Shown here in pieces: positions 18,708 to 27,799 of a stretch of DNA of 56,088 nucleotides. Position 1 is the first letter of the stretch; every line of letters begins with the position of its first letter. The translations under genes were made by a program, and so were the position numbers. Where the stretch lies: the NCBI GenBank assembly GCA_019359015.1, contig JAHHID010000047.1:1-56088 (forward strand), read 5' to 3'. The notes beneath the pieces are model-generated. The model did no database searches and was not told where the DNA came from. It saw only the letters and a list, made by a program, of their open reading frames with translations. The DNA comes from Spirirestis rafaelensis WJT71-NPBG6 (GTDB taxonomy: Bacteria > Cyanobacteriota > Cyanobacteriia > Cyanobacteriales > Nostocaceae).

Positions 18708-19242
18708 ATGCGGCGATCGCCTCTTGCTCGTGCGCTTCATCGCAACCGCAGCCTTGTTTATGCCCGTTATCTCCAACTGGCAACAGTTCGGGCAAATAAT
18801 CGCCCTGCTAATCGTACCGTTGTCTTTCGTGGCTTTCTTGAGGGCAGCAACCAGCTAAAATTTATCACCGATGCCCGTAGCGAGAAAGCCGACCAGATAC
18901 AGCAGCAAGCTTGGGCTGAAGCTTGCTGGTATTTCCCCAATACACGAGAACAATTCCGTATCGCTGGCTGCTTGACTTTAGTAGGATGTGATAATTTTGA
19001 CTCCACTTTAGATAAAGCACGTATCAGCACTTGGCAAGAGCTAAGTGATGCAGCACGGTTACAATTTGGTTGGGCTGATCCTGGTAAACCTAGAGTTGAA
19101 GATCCAGCAGCTTTTAATCCACCACCACCCGATCGTACTCAACCTTTAACAAACTTTTGCCTACTGCTACTTGATCCCATACAAGTAGACCACCTGGAAT
19201 TAAAAGGTGATCCACAAAACCGCTATTTATACTGCTTAGATG
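18708..19242 (+). CDS. FMN-binding protein, copy 2, exon 1 (intron-interrupted)
   Basis: Near-identical copy of the gene at 17090-17686; the DNA match starts at GCTTCATCGCAACCGCAG and runs almost to the 3' end. Only the N-terminus differs (MRRSPLARALHR against MCTAPWRSVLAAALHR). The frame is interrupted after CTTAGATG by a group II intron beginning GTGCG. Read straight through, it gains six wrong residues and stops at 19262. Spliced to 21670-21707, it regains the copy-1 ending (CLDEQQHWSSQEINP) and a 190-residue protein. The duplication therefore probably still encodes a full protein if the intron splices. Confidence 0.8.
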
Positions 19243-19815
19243 GTGCGATTCGTTTAGCCTAAATGAGTAGAAATACTCAGGGATGGTTAGCTTGGTTTTT
19301 CATAGAACCATGACAACTGAACAGTTATGTAGGTGAAGACTTGTAAAGTCTAGTCCTACCACTCAGGTGCTGAGTTGAAAGCGTCACCCCCACTGTACGA
19401 GGTGGTATCTCATATAGTGAAGCGGGGTGAAAAGGTAGAAATACTAGAAGCCTAATCTGGTAACTATCAAGCAAGAACTCATGGGTAGCGTAAGCAAAGA
19501 CATGTCTGAATCATCGTCATAGTAGATGGGTAAATAAGGCTGTTAACCCAAGCCAAAAAGGCAAGGATAAGGAGTCAGCGACTCGTCTATCGACTGACAA
19601 GCACTTCCAAAAAAACCCGGTGAATAGTGTCGCCCTAAAAGTTCAATCAATAACTGTTCGGAACGAATTAACCCTAATATCACGCTCTCAGTAAGGTCGA
19701 TAACTGAGCAGGAAACCATCCGCAAGCGATATTGGGGCAGGATTGAGAAAGAAGCGAAAGCCTGAGGTAATGCTCAGGATATGCTGACGTTCTCACGATG
19801 ATTTGGATGAAATAG

Positions 19816-21555
19816 TTGAAAGTAGAAGTAAATATGTCTAAAACGAGTCAAATGACTACGGCGGAATGGAATCAACTTAACTGGCGAAAGCTAGAAAAAG
19901 CTGTATTCAAGCTTCAAAAACGAATATTTCGAGCCTCACAACGTGGTGATGTAGCGTCAATTCGCAAACTTCAAAAAACCTTAATCAGGTCTTGGTCAGC
20001 AAAGTGCATCGCGGTAAGAAAGGTCACTCAAGATAACACTGGCAAGAAAACGGCAGGAGTGGGTGGTGTTAAATCGTTGTCCCCAGTAGCTCGTTTAAGC
20101 CTAGTTAATAAATTGAGAATCACTGGCAAATCCAAACCCACGCGGAGGGTATGGATTCCTAAACCAGGAAGTAACGAAAAGCGACCTTTGGGAATACCGA
20201 CAATGTATGACCGCGCTTTGCAGGCGTTAGCAAAATTAGCGCTTGAACCCGAATGGGAAGCTCGTTTTGAGCCAAATTCCTACGGCTTCAGACCAGGACG
20301 CTCATGCCATGACGCAATCGGGGCAATATTTGGCTCTATCAGTAAAAAAGATAAATATGTCTTAGACGCTGATATATCAAAATGCTTTGACAAAATCAAC
20401 CATGATGCTTTGATAGATAAAGTAAATACATTTCCAACTTTACGATATCAAATCAAAGCATGGCTTAAGGCGGGTGTAATGGATGGAAATTCACTATTTC
20501 TCACCACTGAAGGAACCCCACAAGGAGGAGTTATATCCCCTTTATTAGCAAATATCGCCCTTCATGGTATGGAAAATCAAATTAAACGTGTCGCAGAAAT
20601 TCTACCGGGAGAAAAGCGTAGAAACCTCACTAGCCTAAGTTTAATTCGATATGCAGATGACTTTGTGATTATGCACGAAGAAAAAGCAGTAGTGGAATTC
20701 TGCCAACATGTTATAGCCGAATGGTTAAATGGTATGGGCTTAAAATTAAACCCCAGTAAAACTAAAATTGTCCACACATCTGAAGGATTTAATTTTCTCG
20801 GATTTAACGTAAGGCAATATAAAGTAGGTGCTTATAGGTCTTCTAGAAATACTAAAGGAAAGATACTGGGTTTTAATACACTGATTACCCCAAGCCCTGA
20901 AAAAGTCAAAAAACATCTTGAGAAGATTGGGAAAATAATAGACATTCATCATAACGCCTCACAAGCGACATTAATATCCAGGCTTAACCCGGTAATTAAG
21001 GGATGGTGTAATTATTATTCTGCACAAGTAAGTAAAGAAATTTACGCAAAATGTGACCATCTAATCTATGAAAAACTAAGAGCTTGGGGAAACCGCAAAT
21101 GCACAGGAAGTAAAGCCAAAGAAGTAACCAAGAAATATTGGCGAACAATAGGTAACAACAACTGGGAATTTGCGGCGCACTCCGGTAGTAAATTGTATAG
21201 GCACACAGAAACTCCAATTGTGAGACACATAAAAGTACAAAACAATAGAAGTCCCTACGATGGCGACTTTATCTACTGGAGTGAAAGAATGGGAAAACAT
21301 CCAGAAGCCCCGAAAAGAGTAGCAATTCTCTTAAAGGAACAAAAAGGAAAATGCCCTCACTGCGGATTGATGTTTAAACACGATGATTTACTGGAAGTAG
21401 ACCATATAATCCCCAAAATAATGGGTGGTAAAGACGAATACGAAAACTTCCAATTACTTCATAGACACTGCCACGATGTCAAATCAGTAACGGATAGAAA
21501 ACCTACCAATACTGAAGAATTAACGGATGAATATCTAGAAACTAATCCGTTTTAA
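19816..21555 (+). CDS. ltrA: Group II intron reverse transcriptase/maturase with HNH endonuclease domain
   Basis: Promotes splicing and retrohoming of its own intron. The 579 residues include an RT domain with RRVWIPKPG, the EPNSYGFRPGRSCHDAI block, PQGGVISP (235-242) and catalytic YADD (279-282). The maturase X domain covers about 350-480 with RLNPVIKGWCNYY. A C-terminal HNH nuclease has CPHCG, LEVDHIIPKIMGGKDEYENF and LLHRHCHDVKS. All catalytic motifs look intact, so the element may be active. The start could be the second Met (MSKTSQM, 19834). The symbol is generic for this family. Confidence 0.93.
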   Translation: MKVEVNMSKTSQMTTAEWNQLNWRKLEKAVFKLQKRIFRASQRGDVASIRKLQKTLIRSWSAKCIAVRKVTQDNTGKKTAGVGGVKSLSPVARLSLVNKLRITGKSKPTRRVWIPKPGSNEKRPLGIPTMYDRALQALAKLALEPEWEARFEPNSYGFRPGRSCHDAIGAIFGSISKKDKYVLDADISKCFDKINHDALIDKVNTFPTLRYQIKAWLKAGVMDGNSLFLTTEGTPQGGVISPLLANIALHGMENQIKRVAEILPGEKRRNLTSLSLIRYADDFVIMHEEKAVVEFCQHVIAEWLNGMGLKLNPSKTKIVHTSEGFNFLGFNVRQYKVGAYRSSRNTKGKILGFNTLITPSPEKVKKHLEKIGKIIDIHHNASQATLISRLNPVIKGWCNYYSAQVSKEIYAKCDHLIYEKLRAWGNRKCTGSKAKEVTKKYWRTIGNNNWEFAAHSGSKLYRHTETPIVRHIKVQNNRSPYDGDFIYWSERMGKHPEAPKRVAILLKEQKGKCPHCGLMFKHDDLLEVDHIIPKIMGGKDEYENFQLLHRHCHDVKSVTDRKPTNTEELTDEYLETNPF

Positions 21556-21593
21556 TTCTAGAAGGTACGCATGACAAGCGCCGAATCATTGAG

Positions 21594-21635
21594 GAGCCGT
21601 GTGAAGGGAAACTTTCACGCACGGTTTTGAAAGAG
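21594..21635 (+). ncRNA. Group II intron domain V
   Basis: GAGCCGTG...CACGGTTTT forms the short conserved domain V hairpin, with an inner GTGAAGG/CTTTCAC stem. It holds the catalytic AGC triad. A second hairpin (GGGAAAGG/CCTTTCCC type, 21640-21660) follows and fits domain VI before the 3' splice site. Confidence 0.8.
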
Positions 21636-21669
21636 AGACGGGAAAGGTGACTTTCCCGCCGACTCTACC

Positions 21670-21707
21670 AGCAGCAACATTGGTCTAGCCAAGAAATTAA
21701 TCCTTGA
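21670..21707 (+). CDS. FMN-binding protein, copy 2, exon 2
   Basis: Thirty-eight bases that complete the second FMN-protein copy after intron removal: in frame they read (D)EQQHWSSQEINP and stop with TGA at 21705. The corresponding end of copy 1 is NEQQQWFSQEINP, so length and sequence are conserved. The sequence just after the stop also resembles copy 1 (ATGGGAATAGG against ATGGAAATGGG), so the duplication extends slightly past the gene. Confidence 0.75.
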
Positions 21708-21731
21708 TGGAAATGGGGAATGGGGACTAGA

Positions 21732-21825
21732 CAATACGGTTCGGATAAGACTCGATCCCCCTTAAAAAGGGGGGCTAAGAATGGCTCTATTTCCCCCTTT
21801 TTAAGGGAGACTAAGGGGTATCTTT
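21732..21825. repeat. Family A end plus C/G-rich inverted repeat
   Basis: A single family A terminus (CAATACGGTTCGGATAAG) is followed by CCCCCTTAAAAAGGGGGGCT and, about 30 bp later, CCCCCTTTTTAAGGGAGACT. No matching right-hand terminus is visible, so the element looks truncated or chimeric. It separates the intron-bearing gene from the convergent HEPN-type gene and may terminate transcription from both sides. Confidence 0.55.
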
Positions 21826-21846
21826 AAGGACTATGCACCTTATTTA

Positions 21847-22767
21847 CTATTTTGGTTGATCACCAGTTGTAAGCTCTCTAAATGTAAATATACAAATTGA
21901 GTTCATTAACAATGCCACACTTCTGAAGTCTCTCTGATTCAAGGGATGTCCCTTCTTCTTAGAACTCTTCTGAGAAAAATGTGATAGGTTGCCACGTATT
22001 TGTACAATCAGTTCAATTAGCCCATCAACACTAAAGGTTTTATTTTCCATTTCCAGAAATTTTTTCAACTCCTCGCAATTTTCAGAATTTTCCTTATCTT
22101 GAAAGAAACGTATTGCTTCTTCAAACGCATTTCTAATATGTTCTGACGATTTAAATAGGCTTTCTACCTCTTTATTTTTTGTTTTACCTTGACCATATAA
22201 ATCATCTAGATAAAAGTAAAAATTAATGAAAGAACTTGTATATCTTTTTGAGCTAAACTCATTACATCCTTCTCGGTAAAAGGACATTGGTAGAACTAGA
22301 TTTCGATGAAGTTGACGATTCTTTATCAAAGACTCTAGCATTTCTGGTGCCATTTTTCTATAGCATTTATTCTCATGAGACTCTTGCTGGAAGTCGTTTG
22401 TTATAAGCTCCAAATCCTTTTCTTCTTCTGGTGTTTCAGCTACCCACCCCCTTTTAGGACTTTCCCAATAGATTTTTTTGATCCCAAACCAAAAACTACC
22501 GAGAGATTCGATATACTGTGCGAGGTCGATTAGAAAAAATGACAATGATGAATCGCGCAATTTTATTTGAGTAATTCGACTTTCTATGTCTGAGCTAACT
22601 TCAGGCAAAAAGTCTTGGTAATTCTTTACCCTTAAAGCAATATTCAGAGCTTCTACCACTTTATTGTGACCAAGTATTACGTCGAGAATAAAATGATCAA
22701 CTTCTAATCTATATGGTTGATGGTAAACAGAATCAGCATCAAGTTTGACGGTTATTTGGTACAGCAT
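21847..22767 (-). CDS. Unknown protein with HEPN-type RxxxxH motif, possible toxin
   Basis: A 306-residue protein that I cannot assign to a named family. The N-terminal 170 residues are mixed and charged, with a tryptophan-rich stretch (SFWFGIKKIYWESPKRGW). The C-terminal half is helical and ends with IVQIRGNLSHFSQKS, in which R258 and H263 form the R-x4-H motif of HEPN ribonucleases, preceded by FINFYFYLDDLYG. HEPN proteins are common toxins and defence RNases. The DUF433 gene lies 33 bp upstream on the same strand, so the two are probably cotranscribed. The HEPN reading rests on motif and helical context only. Confidence 0.7.
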   Translation of the reverse strand: MLYQITVKLDADSVYHQPYRLEVDHFILDVILGHNKVVEALNIALRVKNYQDFLPEVSSDIESRITQIKLRDSSLSFFLIDLAQYIESLGSFWFGIKKIYWESPKRGWVAETPEEEKDLELITNDFQQESHENKCYRKMAPEMLESLIKNRQLHRNLVLPMSFYREGCNEFSSKRYTSSFINFYFYLDDLYGQGKTKNKEVESLFKSSEHIRNAFEEAIRFFQDKENSENCEELKKFLEMENKTFSVDGLIELIVQIRGNLSHFSQKSSKKKGHPLNQRDFRSVALLMNSICIFTFRELTTGDQPK

Positions 22768-22800
22768 TATCGGCTTGGTAACGAATACTCACGATCCTGC

Positions 22801-23118
22801 TCACTGACTCGCTGACTTAGCTGCCATAAGCTTATTGTATAAAGCAGGATCAGTAGTTTGTAGGGGTTGGGGCATAGCATCAAAAGCTACTTCCTGGGCT
22901 GCCAGGTAAGAATCTATCTCAACGCGATTAGCTAGATAGAACGCCATCGCCCCATAAACTTGTTCCAATGTTAGTAACGGAAAAGACTGAACAATGCTTT
23001 CAGGTGATAATCCACTTCGGAAGGCATAAACAACGGAGTCGAGGGAAATCCAGGTTCCTTCGACCCAGTAAGCATCGTTCCGATACTCTACATAAGATTT
23101 GGCTGCAACAACTGGCAT
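22801..23118 (-). CDS. DUF433-domain antitoxin-like protein
   Basis: A 105-residue DUF433 protein: YVEYRNDAYWVEGTWISLDS followed by SVVYAFRSGLSPESIVQSFP and LTLEQVYGAMAFYLANR, the winged-helix-like repeat that makes most of the domain. DUF433 proteins usually act as the antitoxin beside a PIN-like DUF5615 toxin. No DUF5615 gene is present here. Instead, a gene with a HEPN motif starts 33 bp downstream on the same strand. The DUF433 protein is the first gene of the pair and probably the DNA-binding autoregulator. The partner assignment is inference from position. Confidence 0.85.
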   Translation of the reverse strand: MPVVAAKSYVEYRNDAYWVEGTWISLDSVVYAFRSGLSPESIVQSFPLLTLEQVYGAMAFYLANRVEIDSYLAAQEVAFDAMPQPLQTTDPALYNKLMAAKSASQ

Positions 23119-23308
23119 ATGTTTGTTTTGGCTCTACCTACTTTTAATCATAATTGGTGGCAGGTTAAGGTTATGACGCATTTATCAATATACCTAACGA
23201 ATGAAAATAATCCAAAAACAGTGATAGAAAACATCGTTTTTGGATTAGTGATCGCTTAATTTTTGCACTCATCATTCAATGAAGGTTTTGCTCATAGGTC
23301 TAATGCCT

Positions 23309-24097
23309 TCAAATCCCCGCACCATCAAGAAACTGCTGAATAGCCTTATCTCTGAGGTTGCAGCGTAATGTCTTGTCTGATTCTTCACCTTCATTGCCGA
23401 CGAACTTACCTGCCATCACAGGAGTTTTTGCAGAAGATTGAAGTTGTTGAAGCTGTTGTATTTGTTGTTCTAACAACTCTATGCGGTCAACTAAGGCGCG
23501 AATTACTTCGGCTTCAGAATCAGGTAAGTTGTTATGTTCTAAAGGAGAAACTTTCACTCCAGAACGATAAATAATACGACCGGGTACGCCTACGACAGTA
23601 CAATCGGAAGGCACATCCCGTAGAACAACTGAACCTGCGCCGATGCGGACGTTGTTACCAATTTGAATATTACCCAGTACCTTCGAGCCGGCGCCGACTA
23701 CGACATTTTCGCCTAAAGTTGGATGGCGCTTGCCGCTTTGTTTACCAGTTCCGCCAAGGGTGACACCTTGATAAATTAGGGCATAGTCGCCGATAATCGC
23801 TGTTTCACCAATGACCACGCCCATACCGTGGTCAATAAATACACCTTTGCCAATAGTTGCGCCTGGGTGGATTTCAATTCCAGTCAAAAACCGAGCAATG
23901 TGAGAAATCAGCCGGGGGATAAAGGGGATAGCAATTATATGCAGTCGGTGAGCCAGGCGATGAAATAGCAAGGCTTGCAAACCAGGGTAGCAAAATAATA
24001 CCTCCAACCAGTTACGGGCGGCTGGATCACGTTCAAAAATTATGCGAAAGTCTGTACGCAGTGTAGATAGCACTTTTATAGTACCCTCGGAAAGCAA
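23309..24097 (-). CDS. cysE: Serine O-acetyltransferase
   Basis: Acetylates L-serine with acetyl-CoA to O-acetylserine, the first step of cysteine synthesis. The left-handed beta-helix hexapeptide repeats run from about residue 70 to 160, with the hallmark [20 protein letters not shown], the [15 protein letters not shown] active-site loop and [13 protein letters not shown]. At 262 residues it is longer than minimal CysE because of a polar C-terminal tail after a glutamine-rich coiled segment ([13 protein letters not shown]). The N-terminal helical domain ([20 protein letters not shown]) is present. Monocistronic by appearance. Confidence 0.96.
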   Translation of the reverse strand: MLSEGTIKVLSTLRTDFRIIFERDPAARNWLEVLFCYPGLQALLFHRLAHRLHIIAIPFIPRLISHIARFLTGIEIHPGATIGKGVFIDHGMGVVIGETAIIGDYALIYQGVTLGGTGKQSGKRHPTLGENVVVGAGSKVLGNIQIGNNVRIGAGSVVLRDVPSDCTVVGVPGRIIYRSGVKVSPLEHNNLPDSEAEVIRALVDRIELLEQQIQQLQQLQSSAKTPVMAGKFVGNEGEESDKTLRCNLRDKAIQQFLDGAGI

Positions 24098-24241
24098 AAC
24101 GAGCTACCTGTTTATTTTATCCTTCCAAGTGCGATCGCTCTTAATACAGATTAAGTATTGGTGACTGGTGACTGAGGACTGGGGACAAACAGATATATGT
24201 GAATAATCGCTTTTTCAAGCGTCCCTAATCCTTATTCCTCG

Positions 24242-24730
24242 TTATTCCTGGACTCTGAGAGTGTAGTTACCTTTGTCGCCAGAATTAAATGTACCTACCC
24301 AAATTTTATAACTTCCTGCTTTCCAGTCAGTACCTTGAATGCTGGCATCTTTTCTTTTACCAGTGTCATCACCGCAACGGATACTTCCGTCGTCTGGCCC
24401 TTGGATGAGTAAAGTGGTGTCTTTACCGCCACTGTTTACTCGTATACTCAACTGGGGAAAGTCTTTTTCCAAAACCATTACATGATCTGGCTTCGGAGCG
24501 GCAAAGCCAATACAGGCATTTCTGTCGCGATCGCGGTTACTAATTGCAGACAATGAATAAGAACCGCCAGTATAGCCTTGTACTGTTGCTTGTGCTGGGG
24601 GAAACCCTGGTGCCAAAGTTAACTTACCAAAATTTGATGTATTTGCCATCACAGGCGTAGCAGTAATAGCACTCAACATTGCTAAAATTAAGCCGCTTCG
24701 CAACTGAAGTCGGGGGCGAAAATATTTCAT
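24242..24730 (-). CDS. Secreted protein of unknown function
   Basis: A 162-residue protein with a clear signal peptide (basic start, hydrophobic LILAMLSAITATP, cleavage probably after VMA). The mature part contains the segment GGKDTTLLIQGPDDGSIRCG and ends KIWVGTFNSGDKGNYTLRV, resembling the C-terminal beta-sandwich found in many secreted cyanobacterial proteins. A role outside the cytoplasm (periplasm or outside the cell) is likely, but the function is unknown. Its 5' neighbour cysE is convergent in role only, not in operon. Confidence 0.75.
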   Translation of the reverse strand: MKYFRPRLQLRSGLILAMLSAITATPVMANTSNFGKLTLAPGFPPAQATVQGYTGGSYSLSAISNRDRDRNACIGFAAPKPDHVMVLEKDFPQLSIRVNSGGKDTTLLIQGPDDGSIRCGDDTGKRKDASIQGTDWKAGSYKIWVGTFNSGDKGNYTLRVQE

Positions 24731-24973
24731 ATTAGCCCTCCAACAGGGTAATTATGGTTTCTTTATATACTTATTTTAGAAAGAATAATCAGGTATATTT
24801 CTGTATGTGTGGCACATATTAATGTGGCACAATAAAGGTTTTTGTTAAGCAAAGAGAGGGGGGATGGGGATTAGAAGAGGGGTAAAGGGGAAAGGACTTT
24901 TAAAGAAGAAATATTTTCCCTTTCCCCCTTCCCCCTTCCTCCTGCCCCTTCCTCCTGCCCAATGCCCTTTAGG

Positions 24974-26632
24974 TTACGACTGATTAAGTTGGAAGAAGAT
25001 GCCACCTTTGAGCAATCCGGTATCGCTACCGTAGCTACTAACTATGAGCGATCGCACTTTTTCCAGAAACGGTTTAGCGACTACTTCCGCTAGCTTGAGA
25101 ATCGGTATTTCACGTTCTACAATCTCGTGACTCTTCGCCCAATCGAGGTAAAGATAGCCTTGATTCGGTTGGGGAATCGCAGCGATACTATCTTGGAAAT
25201 CGCGATTTTTCACTAAGGAATTATCCTTGACTTTTAGGACTTGATTCATCACATCAATTGAAGAAGTAAAAATTTCGTAATTTCCTAAACTTGTATGTAC
25301 TCCTTGCGCTTTTGCTTTGAGGTTAATTGATTCCGAACCGCGATCGGTGTTATTAATCACGGTTGTTAACTTTGTCCAAGTGGAGATTTTTTGATTGTCT
25401 AGGGTGAGGGAACTAACGGTTAATCCTTGGGAGGAGGCGATCGCATCTAACCGAGAAATCGCTTCAGGAACACCTTCAGATTTTTCCACAACGAAAACCC
25501 AATCAGGATTAATTTGCTGTTCATGAGGTAACAATGCTATAGCGTATTCACCTTGCACCCAACTGAAAATATCACGACGCAAATCGATACCCCAGCCTTT
25601 TTCTACATCCGCTAAGGGTTGCACCAAGCTCAAAGTAATATCTTTCTGCGATCCAGATATTGCCGTTGTCACTTGTTTCCAAAGTTGAGCTAAATCGCTC
25701 TTATCCAAATTGCTCAAATCGACGCCGGAGATTGCTAAACCTGCTGTTTCCGGAATATAATTCAATGCTCCGACAGGTTGCGAAAGTTGTGAAGATGGGG
25801 GCGATGTTGCCGATGATGCCAGTAAGCTCGTTTCTGCAAGCAGTCCTTTCGAGTTCAACGCTAAGGAAACTATTTGGCTGTCATAAGTTGCTTCTGACAG
25901 CTTTAAGTTTTGCCATTCGGCTACAGCGGGAAGATTGAGAAAAGCCGCAGCTAAAGAGTTTTTGGGCAGTTCTTTCAGCGCTTTCTGGTATTGGAGAGAA
26001 TTTGTCAAATTGAGATCCGGTGCTTGGACGTTATTAATTGCATCTCGCAGCACTTTTGGATCGTTGGCGAATAAGACAAAATCGCCTACAGATGCACCGA
26101 CAAGCAAACCTTTTTCCGATAGGGAAGTGTCAGAAATCAGCTTTACGCCTTCGTATTGTTCGACAACTAAGTTTTCGCCAGCGATCGCCCGTTTGGAAAA
26201 TAACAGATCGACAAACTCGCGGCTTTTTTCCGCTTGATTACTTGCTAGTGCCATTAGATACCCTAGCTTCTGCCCATTTGCTGGGTCACGATCAATGTCT
26301 AAACTGGTGACAGCTAGTGTAATTTCGTTGCCCAACCAGGGTTGAACATCTTGTTTATAATCAATGCCACTCTTAGTTAATAAACTTGTTTTCAATTTTG
26401 ACAGTTCGCGATCGCTACTCTTAGCCTGCAAGCGATCAGGATTGATTAGCATTGATACCATCACTGGCGCGTTTTTAGACACGAAAATAGCAGCACCTGG
26501 TTCCGAAGCAGTTCCGTCACCAACGAGGTTAGCCGGACTTTTGCCAAAGAACCAGTAAAAGCCTGCGACAACAATCAATAGCAGCACAATCACACCAGCT
26601 GCTAGGAAACCAAACAATGAGTTTTGCCTCAT
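24974..26632 (-). CDS. DUF3352 membrane-anchored protein
   Basis: A 552-residue protein with one N-terminal membrane anchor (LAAGVIVLLLIVVAGFYWFF, residues about 10-29). A large extracytoplasmic domain follows with the cyanobacterial DUF3352 features PVMVSMLINPDRLQ, GIDYKQDVQPWLGNEITLAV, GVDLSNLDKSDLAQLW and WVQGEYAIALLPH. Function unknown; the family is conserved across cyanobacteria. It is preceded by 130 bp of polypurine/polypyrimidine repeat (24848-24962 on the plus strand). No operon partner is evident. Confidence 0.85.
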   Translation of the reverse strand: MRQNSLFGFLAAGVIVLLLIVVAGFYWFFGKSPANLVGDGTASEPGAAIFVSKNAPVMVSMLINPDRLQAKSSDRELSKLKTSLLTKSGIDYKQDVQPWLGNEITLAVTSLDIDRDPANGQKLGYLMALASNQAEKSREFVDLLFSKRAIAGENLVVEQYEGVKLISDTSLSEKGLLVGASVGDFVLFANDPKVLRDAINNVQAPDLNLTNSLQYQKALKELPKNSLAAAFLNLPAVAEWQNLKLSEATYDSQIVSLALNSKGLLAETSLLASSATSPPSSQLSQPVGALNYIPETAGLAISGVDLSNLDKSDLAQLWKQVTTAISGSQKDITLSLVQPLADVEKGWGIDLRRDIFSWVQGEYAIALLPHEQQINPDWVFVVEKSEGVPEAISRLDAIASSQGLTVSSLTLDNQKISTWTKLTTVINNTDRGSESINLKAKAQGVHTSLGNYEIFTSSIDVMNQVLKVKDNSLVKNRDFQDSIAAIPQPNQGYLYLDWAKSHEIVEREIPILKLAEVVAKPFLEKVRSLIVSSYGSDTGLLKGGIFFQLNQS

Positions 26633-26764
26633 AATTTTCTTTCACAGACCGCTTTGCGGCTTTTACACACAACAATGTGAAACCGCCTTCTCAACCTGGG
26701 AATGCGGTATTAATACTAAAACTTAGTGTATTACCGAAACCTGAGCAGAAATCTATTAAAAATA

Positions 26765-26943
26765 AAGAATGGGGAATAGGGCATTGGAAGACGGGAAAAG
26801 GGACTCATGGGAAAGGGGAAGAATTATTCCAATGCCCAATGCCCAATGCCCCATGACGCCAGATGCTTCAACGCGGGGAACCCGCGCAACGCACTGGCTC
26901 CCCAATGCCCATTGCCCCATGCCCATTGCCCAATACCTAATCT
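26765..26943. repeat. ATGCCC-type short repeats upstream of the rhodanese gene
   Basis: Copies of CCCAATG, CCCCATG and CCCATTG alternate around 26822-26935, interrupted by ACGCGGGGAACCCGCGCAAC, a palindromic segment that is a common interspersed repeat in cyanobacteria. This is intergenic low-complexity DNA; frames open through it are artefacts. Confidence 0.7.
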
Positions 26944-27291
26944 ATGAATACTCAACCTATTAGCCAAATTAATGTAGAGGAACTGGCACAACGTCTGACT
27001 TCAGGCGATCCAGATATTCAGCTAGTGGATGTGCGCGAACCACAAGAATTGGCGATCGCTAGCATTGAGGGCTTTGTCAATCTACCCCTGAGTCAATTTG
27101 CCGAATGGGGCGATCAAATTCCCACCCGTTTTGATCCTCACGCGGAAACCCTTGTACTATGTCACCACGGCATTCGTTCGGCTCAGATGTGTCAGTGGTT
27201 AGTTGGTCAAGGATTTACAAATGTTAAAAATATTGCAGGCGGTATTGATGCTTACTCCACCTTTGTAAACCCTTCGATTCCTCATTATTAG
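26944..27291 (+). CDS. Rhodanese-domain protein
   Basis: A 115-residue single-domain rhodanese. The active-site cysteine is in VLCHHGIRSA (Cys73) and the domain starts with VDVREPQELAIASIEGFVNL. Single-domain rhodaneses transfer sulfur or act as sulfurtransferase carriers; the specific partner is unknown. The start ATG at 26944 overlaps the end of a low-complexity repeat. It stands alone on the plus strand between the DUF3352 gene and hrcA. Confidence 0.9.
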   Translation: MNTQPISQINVEELAQRLTSGDPDIQLVDVREPQELAIASIEGFVNLPLSQFAEWGDQIPTRFDPHAETLVLCHHGIRSAQMCQWLVGQGFTNVKNIAGGIDAYSTFVNPSIPHY

Positions 27292-27323
27292 GATTAAAAC
27301 GTGTTTTCGCTTTTGCCTAACAC

Positions 27324-27425
27324 CCTAGTAGTGCGTCAACGACTAATTGACGGATAGATTTTCTGTAGAGACGGCGATTTATGGCGTCTCTCTAACCGTC
27401 AAAATGAGTTTGACAGACTACTAGG
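27324..27425. repeat. 102-bp MITE-like element with CCTAGTAGT ends
   Basis: Imperfect 17-18-bp terminal inverted repeats: CCTAGTAGTGCGTCAACG at the left and GTTTGACAGACTACTAGG at the right. The interior contains GTAGAGACGGCGATTTATGG and CGTCTCT, the same hairpin module found inside family A elements at 38864 and 48178. No ORF. Located just after the rhodanese gene. Confidence 0.75.
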
Positions 27426-27799
27426 TTAAACAAGGTTCTACCCAAATTCTTCTTTATCTGCCAGGACTTACTTTTCCGGTTGACTTTTGCTATTGTGAAT
27501 ACAATACTAAATAACTTTATGGTTTTGTAAGAAAAGCTTAACAATAGTTGCAAAAATTAATATTTTGCTAAAATTATCAAAAATTAAGTGTATTTTTCGA
27601 TTTTTCAAAAGTACACGACATAACTTAATAAAAATTTGTGTAAATATACGTCAAAAACTAAAACCAAATTCTCATAAGAGATAAATTTGGGAGTTTAGTT
27701 TTACTAATTATAATAGAAGTAAATAATTTGTTATTCTAATTAAAAAATTAATAATTTTTTCAAAGTCTAATAAAATTCGGCTTCAGTAAAATATTCCCT
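27426..27799. other. AT-rich region upstream of hrcA
   Basis: About 370 bp, very AT-rich from 27490, without an ORF. I looked for a CIRCE-type inverted repeat (TTAGCACTC ... GAGTGCTAA) and found none, so autoregulation of hrcA is not supported here. Confidence 0.5.

Larger units (their letters stand above)
19243..21669 (+). mobile_element. Complete group II intron with maturase ORF
   Basis: Starts with the canonical GUGCG and contains an ORF-free structured 5' region (19243-19815), a reverse-transcriptase/maturase ORF, and a domain V hairpin (GAGCCGTGTGAAGGGAAACT ... CACGGTTTT, about 21594-21630). It ends near CCGACTCTAC at 21668-21669. Both ends fall inside the second FMN-protein gene, and removing 19243-21669 restores its frame against copy 1. 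The 3' boundary is uncertain by 1-2 nt because a consensus AY end (21668) would shift the frame. About 2.43 kb, normal for a mobile group II intron. Confidence 0.9.

Noticed and set aside
18403-18858. 151-residue plus-strand ORF
   Set aside because: It runs antisense through the antitoxin, across the inverted-repeat element and into the FMN-protein copy in a different frame.
27426-27799. CIRCE operator upstream of hrcA
   Set aside because: No TTAGCACTC-N9-GAGTGCTAA-like inverted repeat is present.
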